Below the pieces are notes generated by a model, which worked only from the letters and a program-made list of their open reading frames with translations, did no database searches and was not told the DNA's origin. 9,571 nucleotides of DNA from JASFEQ01 sp050124735 (GTDB lineage: Bacteria > Desulfobacterota > DSM-4660 > Desulfatiglandales > HGW-15), in the NCBI GenBank assembly GCA_050124735.1, contig JASFEQ010000142.1, positions 1 through 9,571 of the forward strand. Reading direction: 5' to 3'. Below are positions 1 through 6,370 of this stretch, one piece after another; position 1 is the first letter of the stretch; each line of letters starts with the position of its first letter. The translations under genes were made by a program, and so were the position numbers.

Positions 1-392
1 CCATGGCCATAAAGGATGCGGGGTTTAAGCCTGAAGACATTGATTATATCAATGCTCATGGGACATCCACAAAGCTCAATGACGAATCAGAGAACAAGGC
101 CGTGAAGGCTGTCTTCGGAGAGCATGCCTATAAACTGGCCATAAGCTCCACCAAATCCATGACTGGACATCTCCTTGGGGGAGCAGGGGGGATTGAGGCC
201 GTATATACGGTTTTGACCATAAACCGCGGCATGGTGCCTCCCACCATAAACTATGAGACGCCTGACCCCCTGTGCGACTTGGATTATGTCCCTAACGTGG
301 CCAGGAAGGCGAAAGTGAGGGTAGCCATGTCCAACTCATTCGGATTTGGAGGCACCAACGCCTCTCTGGTTTTTAAGGCTTTTGAGCCATAA
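1..392 (+). CDS. fabF: 3-oxoacyl-[acyl-carrier-protein] synthase II, C-terminal part (5' truncated by window edge)
   Basis: This is the last ~129 residues of a beta-ketoacyl-ACP synthase, which condenses malonyl-ACP with a growing acyl-ACP in type II fatty acid synthesis in the cytoplasm. Counting from the Met codon at position 3, two hallmark catalytic histidines are visible: one in an NAHGTST motif (H19) and one in KSMTGHLLGGAGG (H56). The glycine-rich GFGGTN loop (residues 114-119) lies close to the C-terminus, as in the FabF/FabB family. The nucleophilic cysteine belongs to the missing N-terminal two thirds. The Met at 3 is an internal residue, not the start, since bases 1-2 continue the frame. 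The extended match with PPTINYETPDPLCDLDYVPN favours FabF over FabB. The gene ends with TAA, and 164 bases separate it from glyA. Confidence 0.95.
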   Translation, partial: MAIKDAGFKPEDIDYINAHGTSTKLNDESENKAVKAVFGEHAYKLAISSTKSMTGHLLGGAGGIEAVYTVLTINRGMVPPTINYETPDPLCDLDYVPNVARKAKVRVAMSNSFGFGGTNASLVFKAFEP

Positions 393-556
393 GGAGCCAT
401 CGAGAGTTGCCGAATGGGTGTCCTTGAATTCGCTTTGGTCCCGGCTGGTGCTGTCTCAAGCGGAGAGCGGGCCTGTCATTTCTGACTCCTACCGAAAGAT
501 TGTGGATCCCCAGCTCTTTTTGAGGGCAGCTCAGACACATTGTTGAGGGCGTTATT
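393..556. other. Intergenic region fabF-glyA, no clear feature
   Basis: I see no convincing terminator, promoter or RNA in this stretch. Short overlapping open frames on both strands lack ribosome binding sites and family resemblance. The last bases contain GAGG (545-548), which is the likely ribosome binding site for the TTG start of glyA. Confidence 0.5.
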
Positions 557-1807
557 TTGGAGATAGATTTGCAAAGGCTGGATTCCGAAGTGGCAGAGGC
601 CATTCGCGCGGAAATTGATCGGGAAAAACAGACCCTGGTCATGATTGCCTCGGAAAATTATGCTTCGCGTGCTGTCATCGAGGCTCAGGCCAATGTGATG
701 ACCAACAAGTATGCGGAAGGATATCCGGACAAAAGGTATTACGGTGGCTGCGAATATGTGGACATTGTGGAAAAACTGGCCATTGACAGGGCGAAAAAGC
801 TATTCGGAGCAGAGTATGTGAATGTGCAACCCCATTCCGGTTCCCAGGCAAACATGGCCGTTTACCTCTCCTTTTTGAAGCCTGGGGATACCATTTTGGG
901 TATGGATCTCTATCATGGTGGACATCTGACCCATGGCAGCTCTGTCAGTTTTTCAGGGATGCTATTCAAGGCCGTATCATATGGCGTGGACGCAAAAACC
1001 CAGCGCATAGATTATGACCAAGTCAGTCAACTGGCAGACAGGTACAAACCCAAGATGCTTATTGCGGGAGCAAGTGCTTATCCCAGAATTATAGATTTCC
1101 ACAGATTCAAGGAGATTGCCAGCGGGGTTGGCGCCTATCTGATGGCTGACATGGCACACATTGCGGGGCTGGTGGCTGCAGATCTACATCCCTCTCCGGT
1201 GGGTTGTGCAGAGTTTGTAACTTCCACAACCCATAAGACCCTCAGGGGCCCTAGGGGCGGGCTCATATTGACCGAGGAGAGATATGGCCAGACCATGGAT
1301 AGGGGTGTCTTCCCCGGTATCCAGGGTGGCCCTCTTATGCACATCATAGCTGCAAAGGCAGTATCTTTTGGAGAGGCCTTGAGGCAGGAATTCAAGGATT
1401 ATCAACAGCAGGTGGTGAGCAATGCAAAGGCATTGGCCGGGGGACTGAAAGAATATGGTTTTCATCTGGTATCAGGTGGCACCGATAATCATTTGATTCT
1501 CATGGATTTGACCTCGAGTGGAATTACCGGGCTTAAAGCAGAGAGTGCCCTTGGTAAGGCTGGCATTGCTGTGAACAAGAACACCGTCCCCTTTGACAAG
1601 CGGGGTCCCAAGGTGACCAGCGGTTTGAGGATAGGCACGCCGGCGATTACGACCCGGGGCATGCAAGAGCCGGAGATGACGATTATCGCAGAACTGATCA
1701 AGCGGGTGTTGGAAAACCCCACAGATGAAGGTGAGTTACGGGATGCGCGATCTGCGGTGGGTGAACTCTGTGCGCGATTTCCAGTTTATGAATTCCTTAA
1801 TCACTAA
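557..1807 (+). CDS. glyA: Serine hydroxymethyltransferase
   Basis: This PLP enzyme interconverts serine and glycine while moving the hydroxymethyl carbon to tetrahydrofolate, giving 5,10-methylene-THF. At 416 residues it has the full family length. It shows the N-terminal MIASENYASRAV and NKYAEGYPDKRYYGGCEYVD segments, the QPHSGSQAN motif, DMAHIAGLVAADLHPSP, and the PLP-binding lysine in TTHKTLRGPRGG (K227). The C-terminal segment with GLRIGTPAITTRG is also present. The start is TTG at 557, preceded by GAGG at 545-548 with 8 bases between them. An in-frame stop at 521-523 limits any extension, and no ATG or GTG lies in the gap. The stop is TAA. A palindrome, possibly a weak terminator, begins 39 bases downstream. 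Its product feeds thymidylate, purine and methionine synthesis. Confidence 0.97.
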   Translation: MEIDLQRLDSEVAEAIRAEIDREKQTLVMIASENYASRAVIEAQANVMTNKYAEGYPDKRYYGGCEYVDIVEKLAIDRAKKLFGAEYVNVQPHSGSQANMAVYLSFLKPGDTILGMDLYHGGHLTHGSSVSFSGMLFKAVSYGVDAKTQRIDYDQVSQLADRYKPKMLIAGASAYPRIIDFHRFKEIASGVGAYLMADMAHIAGLVAADLHPSPVGCAEFVTSTTHKTLRGPRGGLILTEERYGQTMDRGVFPGIQGGPLMHIIAAKAVSFGEALRQEFKDYQQQVVSNAKALAGGLKEYGFHLVSGGTDNHLILMDLTSSGITGLKAESALGKAGIAVNKNTVPFDKRGPKVTSGLRIGTPAITTRGMQEPEMTIIAELIKRVLENPTDEGELRDARSAVGELCARFPVYEFLNH

Positions 1808-1809
1808 CT

Positions 1810-1818
1810 TTAAGCACT
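1810..1818. repeat. Isolated copy of the TTAGNCACT-like unit
   Basis: The sequence TTAAGCACT just after the glyA stop matches the unit repeated in tandem at 2050-2087, with one base different from TTAGGCACT. It therefore sits at the opposite end of the same intergenic region. With a single 9-base copy, chance is a real possibility. Confidence 0.25.
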
Positions 1819-1846
1819 TTGGCCCATGTTAATAATTTTCAAAACC

Positions 1847-1863
1847 CACCAGCTGAGCTGGTG
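1847..1863 (+). terminator. Palindrome after glyA, possible weak terminator
   Basis: CACCAGCT, one central G, then AGCTGGTG form a perfect inverted repeat. As RNA it would fold as a 6-bp stem with a 5-base loop. It is preceded by AAAA (1841-1844) and followed by TTATAGTT, which is only a partial U-tract. It is the best terminator candidate after glyA, but it could instead be a binding site for a dimeric protein. Confidence 0.35.
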
Positions 1864-1876
1864 TTATAGTTAATCT

Positions 1877-1905
1877 TTGCTAGTGAAATAATTATTCAAT
1901 ATAGG
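1877..1905 (+). promoter_or_regulatory. Candidate sigma-70 promoter for dCMP deaminase-nrdR
   Basis: TTGCTA (1877-1882) and TATAGG (1900-1905) are separated by exactly 17 AT-rich bases. Each box matches 4 of 6 consensus positions. This would place the transcript start near 1912 and leave a leader of almost 190 bases. TATAGT at 1865-1870 is an alternative -10 box but has no good -35 partner. The call rests on box resemblance and spacing only. Confidence 0.35.
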
Positions 1906-2052
1906 GCTTGGCAAAGGAACTGGGTTGTGCCCATGTGAGGCCACGCCCCTTTTCTCAAGGCCATATCCTCACTTCGCCCCCCTGTGGGCGTAATGAAAGC
2001 CGGGTCTGTTGGTCGGAGAGCTTTAATGATTCGTTTTATGGCACCAACCTTA
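1902..2052 (+). other. Possible structured leader RNA or small RNA region
   Basis: Several complementary segments sit in order. TAGGGcTTGG (1902-1911, C1907 bulged) can pair with CCAACCTTA (2044-2052), including one G-U. GTGAGG (1935-1940) pairs with CCTCAC (1967-1972). CGCCC (1975-1979) pairs with GGGCG (1986-1990). GTTGGT (2008-2013) pairs with ACCAAC (2043-2048). The first and last stems use the same 3' strand and cannot form together. I do not recognise a known riboswitch, 6S RNA, SRP RNA, tmRNA or RNase P RNA here. If transcription starts near 1912, the 5' arm of the outer stem would be absent. Covariation has not been tested. Confidence 0.25.
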
Positions 2053-2082
2053 GGCACTTTAGTTCATTTTAGTTCACTTTAG
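2026..2082 (+). CDS. Possible 18-residue leader peptide
   Basis: An ATG at 2026 follows GGAGAG (2015-2020) at good spacing and opens an 18-codon frame (peptide MIRFMAPTLGTLVHFSSL) ending in TAG at 2080-2082. The stop is 16 bases before the ATG of the dCMP deaminase, which itself has no visible ribosome binding site. That arrangement would fit a leader peptide or reinitiation. Most of the frame is made of the tandem repeat, so the peptide may be incidental. It has no run of one amino acid typical of attenuators. Confidence 0.22.
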   Translation: MIRFMAPTLGTLVHFSSL

Positions 2083-2087
2083 TCACT
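2050..2087. repeat. Four-unit short tandem repeat (TTAGTTCACT-like)
   Basis: Four units follow each other without gaps: TTAGGCACT, TTAGTTCATT, TTAGTTCACT and TTAGTCACT (9, 10, 10 and 9 bases). It ends 11 bases before the dCMP deaminase start. A related single copy lies at 1810-1818. The phase of about 10 bases is close to one helical turn, which would put each unit on the same face of the DNA. Its function is unknown. It could be a dispersed genomic repeat, a protein-binding array or slippage. Confidence 0.6.
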
Positions 2088-2098
2088 TAACTGATACC

Positions 2099-2596
2099 AT
2101 GAACGAAAAGGTTATATTACATACACAGAGAGAAAAAGAAGGCGTTGATTCATCAAGGCCTTCCTGGCCTGAGTATTTCATGGCTATAACCAAGATGGTG
2201 GCCAGGAGAACGACTTGCCTCCGAAGGGGGGTGGGTGCCATCCTGGTGAAGGACAAAAGGATTCTGGCTACGGGTTATAATGGAGCCCCCGCAGGGCTGA
2301 AACATTGCGCAGAGGTAGGCTGTATGAGGGAGGATTCTTCCATTCCTTCTGGAACCAGGCACGAACTGTGCCGAGGGCTCCATGCGGAACAGAATGTGAT
2401 CATTCAGGCTGCCTACCATGGTATTGCCATAAAAGGAGCGACTCTTTACTGTACGAACAAGCCCTGCGTGATCTGTTCCAAGATGATTATCAATGCAGGG
2501 ATAAAGAACATATATTACGAGGAGGGGTATAATGATCCACTTTCCGACCAGATGTTCGCCGAAGCTGGTCTTGAGGTCTCGAGGTTGCGCTTATGA
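2099..2596 (+). CDS. comEB: Deoxycytidylate (dCMP) deaminase family protein
   Basis: This zinc hydrolase very likely converts dCMP to dUMP, supplying thymidylate synthase. The 165-residue protein shows the family pattern SWPEYFM...RTTCLRRGVGAILV near the N-terminus, the TGYNGAP segment (residues 58-64), and the zinc and catalytic motif HAE (H95, E97). The second zinc motif, PCVIC, supplies C123 and C126. It resembles B. subtilis ComEB and phage dCMP deaminases rather than the dCTP deaminase Dcd. The ATG at 2099 is the only standard start after an in-frame stop at 2060-2062 that keeps the conserved N-terminus. It adds ~18 residues before the usual family start and has no clear ribosome binding site. 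Its stop overlaps the nrdR ATG, so the two are probably translationally coupled. Confidence 0.92.
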   Translation: MNEKVILHTQREKEGVDSSRPSWPEYFMAITKMVARRTTCLRRGVGAILVKDKRILATGYNGAPAGLKHCAEVGCMREDSSIPSGTRHELCRGLHAEQNVIIQAAYHGIAIKGATLYCTNKPCVICSKMIINAGIKNIYYEEGYNDPLSDQMFAEAGLEVSRLRL

Positions 2597-3066
2597 AATG
2601 CCCATATTGTTCCAAAATAGATAATAAAGTTATAGACTCCCGGTTGAGTAAAGATGGCAGAATGATCCGCAGACGGCGGGAATGTATCGCATGCGAGAGA
2701 CGGTTCACCACCTATGAAAAGCTGGAAGAAGTGCTCCCGATGGTCATCAAGAAAGATGCGAGACGCGAGGCATTTAATCGGGAAAAGATCATAGGGGGGA
2801 TGAAGCTGGCATGTCAGAAGTTGCCCATTAGTATCAATCAGATTGAGGAGTTTGTGGACTCCCTGGAGCTCTACTTCCAGGAAATCGGACATAAGGAGAT
2901 TGAAAGCAAGGATATCGGGGAGAGGGTCATAAACAAGTTGAAGGAATGGGATGAGGTGGCCTACGTCCGGTTTGCCTCTGTCTACAGGCAGTTTAAAGAT
3001 ATCAATGAATTCATGGCGGAACTGGAAGAGATTCTCAAAAGCAGAAGGGAAGGGGAAAAGCCCTAG
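2593..3066 (+). CDS. nrdR: Transcriptional repressor NrdR
   Basis: NrdR is an ATP/dATP-sensing repressor of ribonucleotide reductase operons. The 157 residues match the family length. An N-terminal zinc ribbon with four cysteines (C3, C6, C31, C34) has the pattern MKCPYC...RRRRECIACERRFTTYE. An ATP-cone domain follows at about residues 46-136, with VIKKDARREAFNREKI at its start and AYVRFASVYRQFKD near its end. The usual KKDG is KKDA here, a minor change. The ATG overlaps the stop of the dCMP deaminase as ATGA. Pairing nrdR with a dCMP deaminase joins two functions of deoxynucleotide supply. No nrd gene is in this window, so its targets lie elsewhere. The gene ends with TAG, and a 180-base gap precedes ribD. 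Confidence 0.97.
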   Translation: MKCPYCSKIDNKVIDSRLSKDGRMIRRRRECIACERRFTTYEKLEEVLPMVIKKDARREAFNREKIIGGMKLACQKLPISINQIEEFVDSLELYFQEIGHKEIESKDIGERVINKLKEWDEVAYVRFASVYRQFKDINEFMAELEEILKSRREGEKP

Positions 3067-3208
3067 ACATCATTTCTTCAAACTGTATCGATTGTCCCTC
3101 TGCATGCTCAAGGCATCATAATTGAAATCAGGATCCATCCCTTCTGCAGGTATTCCCATTGTGCGTACCCCATTGCTTATTCCCTAGGAAACGTCACGTG
3201 CTTTTACA

Positions 3209-3244
3209 AAACCCTCAACAAACCTGAAGGCGGCACAAGGGTTT
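3209..3244 (+). promoter_or_regulatory. Helix that could mask the ribD ribosome binding site
   Basis: AAACCCT (3209-3215) is perfectly complementary to AGGGTTT (3238-3244), with 22 bases between them. The 3' arm contains most of AAGGG (3237-3241), the likely ribosome binding site of ribD 5 bases before its TTG start. Folding would lower ribD translation. No FMN riboswitch consensus is visible in the upstream gap, so any control would be of another kind. A 7-bp match across such a loop can arise by chance. Confidence 0.3.
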
Positions 3245-3246
3245 CA

Positions 3247-4359
3247 TTGTCATTGAGTGTGTTAGACGAGAAATTTATGAGGGCGGCTCTTCGCCAAGCC
3301 AGAAAGGGTTTGGGGCGAACGTCGCCCAACCCGGCCGTAGGGGCGGTCATTGTTCGCAATGGTAAGATCATTGCATCTGGTTACCATAAGAGGGCCGGGT
3401 CGAACCATGCCGAGGTAGAGGTCCTGGCAAAGATAGGGGGAAAAGGAAAGAAGAATGATACCCTGTATGTGACCTTAGAACCATGCAATCATCATGGAAG
3501 AACGCCCCCGTGTACTGAGGCCATACTAGGCAGTGGGATCAAGAAACTGGTCGTTGGGACAAAAGATCCGAATCCAAAGGTCTCAGGTGGCGGATGTGAA
3601 TTACTGGCCGAACAGGGCGTTGAAGTCAGGACTGGGATCCTTGAGGCGCAATGCAGACGACTCAATGAGACCTTTTTGAAGTTTGCTACTACAGGTCGGC
3701 CCTTTGTGGTTGCCAAATCAGCCTTAACCATGGATGGGTGGTCAGCCACGGCAACAGGTCATTCTCGCTGGGTAACCAATGAGCAATCGCGGCAGTTCGT
3801 TCACCGACTCAGGGATAGGTTAGATGGGGTTTTGGTTGGTGTGGGAACTGTATTGGCAGACAACCCCGTGTTGACCACGCGTCTCAAGAGGGGGGTGGGA
3901 AGGGATCCTGTTCGGATTATTGTAGATACGGACCTTAGCATTCCTGATGAAGCGAAAGTGCTGAACAGCGACTCCTCTGCACTGACGCTTGTGGCTGTTG
4001 GCCCTGATGTTCCACCTCAGCGCCTAAGGAAAACAGAAAGAAACGGGGTTATGATCCTCACCTGCCCAACAAAAGAGGGCGGGATTGATCTTGCCGCGTT
4101 GATGGATATCTTAGGAGGTATGGACATCACCTCCCTTCTGGTGGAAGGCGGTTCCGCCATCATGGGTTCCATGATTCGCCAGAGCCTGGTTGATAAGTTC
4201 TATATCTTCAAGGCACCAAAAATCCTGGGCGGAAATGACGGTATCCCCATGGCCTCAGGACCCGGCCCCCGGAATATGAACGGCTGTCTGAGGCTAAGGG
4301 ATGTCAAGGTGAGGCGATTTGGGGATAATATATTAGTCAGGGGTTATCCTGCGTATTAG
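3247..4359 (+). CDS. ribD: Bifunctional pyrimidine deaminase/reductase RibD
   Basis: RibD performs the deamination and then the NADPH-dependent side-chain reduction that follow GTP cyclohydrolase II in riboflavin synthesis. The 370 residues have the normal two-domain length. The deaminase half (about 1-147) shows TSPNPAVGAVIV, HAE at 54-56 and the zinc cysteines C80 and C89 in LEPCNHHGRTPPC. The reductase half (about 150-365) shows VAKSALTMDG, GHSRWVT, VGVGTVLADNP and LVEGGSAIMGS. W165 stands where family members usually have Lys or Arg after DG. The TTG at 3247 has AAGGG 5 bases upstream; TTG 3253, GTG 3259 and TTG 3262 are alternative starts that also keep DEKFMRAAL. ribE begins 34 bases after the TAG stop, in an apparent operon. 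Confidence 0.95.
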   Translation: MSLSVLDEKFMRAALRQARKGLGRTSPNPAVGAVIVRNGKIIASGYHKRAGSNHAEVEVLAKIGGKGKKNDTLYVTLEPCNHHGRTPPCTEAILGSGIKKLVVGTKDPNPKVSGGGCELLAEQGVEVRTGILEAQCRRLNETFLKFATTGRPFVVAKSALTMDGWSATATGHSRWVTNEQSRQFVHRLRDRLDGVLVGVGTVLADNPVLTTRLKRGVGRDPVRIIVDTDLSIPDEAKVLNSDSSALTLVAVGPDVPPQRLRKTERNGVMILTCPTKEGGIDLAALMDILGGMDITSLLVEGGSAIMGSMIRQSLVDKFYIFKAPKILGGNDGIPMASGPGPRNMNGCLRLRDVKVRRFGDNILVRGYPAY

Positions 4360-4393
4360 AAATTGATCAGGTCTGTTGCACGGACAGTATCAT

Positions 4394-5056
4394 ATGTTTA
4401 CAGGATTGGTGGAAGGAATAGGTGACGTTAAAGAGATCCAACGTGTGCGGGAGGACATGAGACTAATCATTCTGCCTCAATTTGATATGTCGGATTCTCG
4501 GGAGGGGGACAGCATTTCTGTGAACGGGGTATGCCTTTCCATTGCTGACATACAGGGAGGCCCCTTCTCTATGGATGTATCTGGTGAGACCATGTCCCGA
4601 ACTACCATGGGCCAGCTAAAACCAGGCGATGAAGTGAATTTGGAAAGGGCCCTCCGTTTGGGAGACCGTTTGGGGGGACATTTGGTATCCGGGCACGTGG
4701 ATGGTGTGGGCAAAATTTTGAAGAAGGAGCAAAAGGAGAGATCTTGGCTCCTCAGAGTAGGGATTGATGAGGCCTTGGCAAGGTATACCATTGAAAAGGG
4801 ATCCATTGCCGTGGAAGGCATAAGCCTGACCATAAATGATTGCCAAGATACCTATTTTGAAGTTAATATTATTCCACACACCGCTCGGGAAACCACCATT
4901 TTGAAAAAAAGGGTGGGTGATCTGGTGAATATAGAAACAGATATGATAGGAAAATATGTGGACAAGTTCTTTCAAAAGCAGAGCGCACCTCCAGGAGAAA
5001 AAGGATCCTCTCGGATAAATGAGGAAATGTTAAGAAAATACGGATTTGGTGATTAA
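4394..5056 (+). CDS. ribE: Riboflavin synthase (alpha chain)
   Basis: This enzyme dismutates two molecules of 6,7-dimethyl-8-ribityllumazine to riboflavin plus the pyrimidinedione that returns to lumazine synthase. The start is the ATG at 4394, because the family begins MFTGLVE; an upstream in-frame TTG at 4376 would add six unconserved residues. The 220-residue protein is two similar barrel domains. The first contains VNGVCLSI with C47. The second begins near residue 97, after the GDRLGGHLVSGHVDG junction (H101), and has EGISLTIND as its counterpart motif. The C-terminus (about 190-220) is a charged tail that would follow the trimerising helix. The ribosome binding site is weak. ribBA starts 6 bases after the stop, so the genes are almost certainly cotranscribed. 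Confidence 0.96.
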   Translation: MFTGLVEGIGDVKEIQRVREDMRLIILPQFDMSDSREGDSISVNGVCLSIADIQGGPFSMDVSGETMSRTTMGQLKPGDEVNLERALRLGDRLGGHLVSGHVDGVGKILKKEQKERSWLLRVGIDEALARYTIEKGSIAVEGISLTINDCQDTYFEVNIIPHTARETTILKKRVGDLVNIETDMIGKYVDKFFQKQSAPPGEKGSSRINEEMLRKYGFGD

Positions 5057-5061
5057 CTGAG

Positions 5062-6273
5062 ATGCCCATCGCAAGAATTGAAGACGTTTTGCAAGACCTT
5101 AAAGAGGGGAAAATGATCATCCTCGTTGATGACGAGAACAGGGAAAACGAGGGCGATCTGACCATGGCCGCTGAAAAGGTGACCCCAGAGGCCATCAACT
5201 TCATGGCCAAACATGGGCGTGGACTTATTTGCCTCTCTTTAGCCCCAGAGATCGTGGAACAATTGAATCTCCCGTTGATGGTCTATGATAATCGTTCCCC
5301 TTTCAAGACCGCATTCACCATCTCCGTGGAGGCACGGCATGGTGTTACAACGGGCATTTCTGCAGCGGATAGGGCACATACCATACTCACCGCTGTGGCT
5401 GATGATGCCCGACCCGAAGACCTGGTTCAGCCTGGCCATGTCTTTCCCTTGAGGGCGCGGCGTGGGGGTGTGCTTTTCCGGACCGGTCAGACGGAGGGGT
5501 CAGTGGATCTGGCCCGTCTCGCCCGTCTGAAGCCTGCAGGGGTCATCTGTGAGGTTATGAATGACGATGGCACCATGGCTCGTCTGCCAGATCTGGAGAA
5601 GTTTGCCCAGAAACATGAACTCAAGATTGCCACAGTCGCAGACGTCATTGCTTATCGGATGAGAAAGGAAAGTTTTGTTCACCAAGCCGCTGAGACCATT
5701 TTGCCGACCCCTTTTGGAAATTTTAGGGCCCTCGCCTTTGTTAATGACATAGATGATTATGAACATTTGGCCTTGGTCAAAGGCGAAATTGATTCAGAGA
5801 AAGTGGTCCTGGTGCGGGTTCATTCTCAATGTCTAACTGGGGATGTCTTTGGATCCTTTCGTTGTGACTGTGGAGCGCAACTGCAAAAGGCCATGGAATT
5901 GGTCCAAAAGGAAGGCCTGGGGGTTATCTTGTATATGCAACAGGAGGGCAGGGGCATAGGCCTGGCCAATAAGCTAAAGGCGTATGCCCTACAGGACAAG
6001 GGAAGAGATACCGTGGAGGCCAACGAAGAGCTCGGTTTTGAGGCCGACCTGAGGGATTACGGGGTTGGTGCGCAGATACTCGTTGCGCTAGGTGTTAGAA
6101 AAATGAAATTGATGACCAATAACCCCAAAAAGATTATTGGATTGGAGGGGTATGGACTGGAGGTGGCCGAGCGGGTCCCTATTGAATCGGAGCCTAGAGC
6201 AGAGAATATGAATTATCTCTTGACCAAGTGCCAAAAGCTGGGGCACCTGATGAAGATGGGTGTGGAGGATTAA
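5062..6273 (+). CDS. ribBA: Bifunctional DHBP synthase / GTP cyclohydrolase II
   Basis: The fused protein should supply both precursors of riboflavin: the 4-carbon unit from ribulose 5-phosphate (N-terminal half, about 1-200) and the pyrimidine from GTP (C-terminal half, about 205-400). In the cyclohydrolase half the zinc ligands are clear (C257 in HSQCLTGD, C268 and C270 in RCDCG), as are QQEGRGIGL, DTVEAN, ADLRDYGVGAQIL and LTNNPKKI. The DHBP synthase half keeps DDENRENEGDL (R27, E28, D32), TTGISAADRAHTI and PAGVICEVMNDDGTMAR. However, the usual GHTEA motif reads GQTEG, so the metal-binding His is Gln at residue 143 (CAG, 5488-5490). The length of 403 residues is normal. The ATG lies 5 bases after the ribE stop. 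Confidence 0.95.
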   Translation: MPIARIEDVLQDLKEGKMIILVDDENRENEGDLTMAAEKVTPEAINFMAKHGRGLICLSLAPEIVEQLNLPLMVYDNRSPFKTAFTISVEARHGVTTGISAADRAHTILTAVADDARPEDLVQPGHVFPLRARRGGVLFRTGQTEGSVDLARLARLKPAGVICEVMNDDGTMARLPDLEKFAQKHELKIATVADVIAYRMRKESFVHQAAETILPTPFGNFRALAFVNDIDDYEHLALVKGEIDSEKVVLVRVHSQCLTGDVFGSFRCDCGAQLQKAMELVQKEGLGVILYMQQEGRGIGLANKLKAYALQDKGRDTVEANEELGFEADLRDYGVGAQILVALGVRKMKLMTNNPKKIIGLEGYGLEVAERVPIESEPRAENMNYLLTKCQKLGHLMKMGVED

Positions 6274-6370
6274 TTAGGTGGCTGTTTTTCAACGTGATTT
6301 GCTCCAGTTTTCCAGCTGCAAATGGGTGATTCCATACTGTTAGACAATAAATTAGAAGAAGGGAGTGCTT

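Noticed and set aside
346..642. Small overlapping open frames on both strands across the fabF-glyA gap
   Set aside because: They overlap the ends of fabF and glyA, lack ribosome binding sites, and show no family resemblance or low-complexity sign of a decayed gene.
1902..2052. 6S RNA or another known housekeeping RNA
   Set aside because: Overall length is near that of 6S RNA, but I see none of its conserved features, nor those of SRP RNA, tmRNA, RNase P RNA, or glycine or THF riboswitches.
3067..3246. Possible FMN riboswitch or promoter upstream of ribD
   Set aside because: None of the conserved FMN riboswitch segments are present, and no -35/-10 pair with 16-18 base spacing could be found. 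Only the short helix over the ribosome binding site was kept.
4376..4393. Longer ribE starting at TTG 4376
   Set aside because: Riboflavin synthase proteins begin MFTG, which is encoded from ATG 4394; the extra six residues match nothing in the family.
6278..6343. A 21-codon frame starting GTG after ribBA, with GGAGG 9 bases upstream
   Set aside because: The GGAGG is inside the ribBA coding end (codons for Val-Glu-Asp), the peptide resembles nothing, and the true ribH start has its own strong ribosome binding site.
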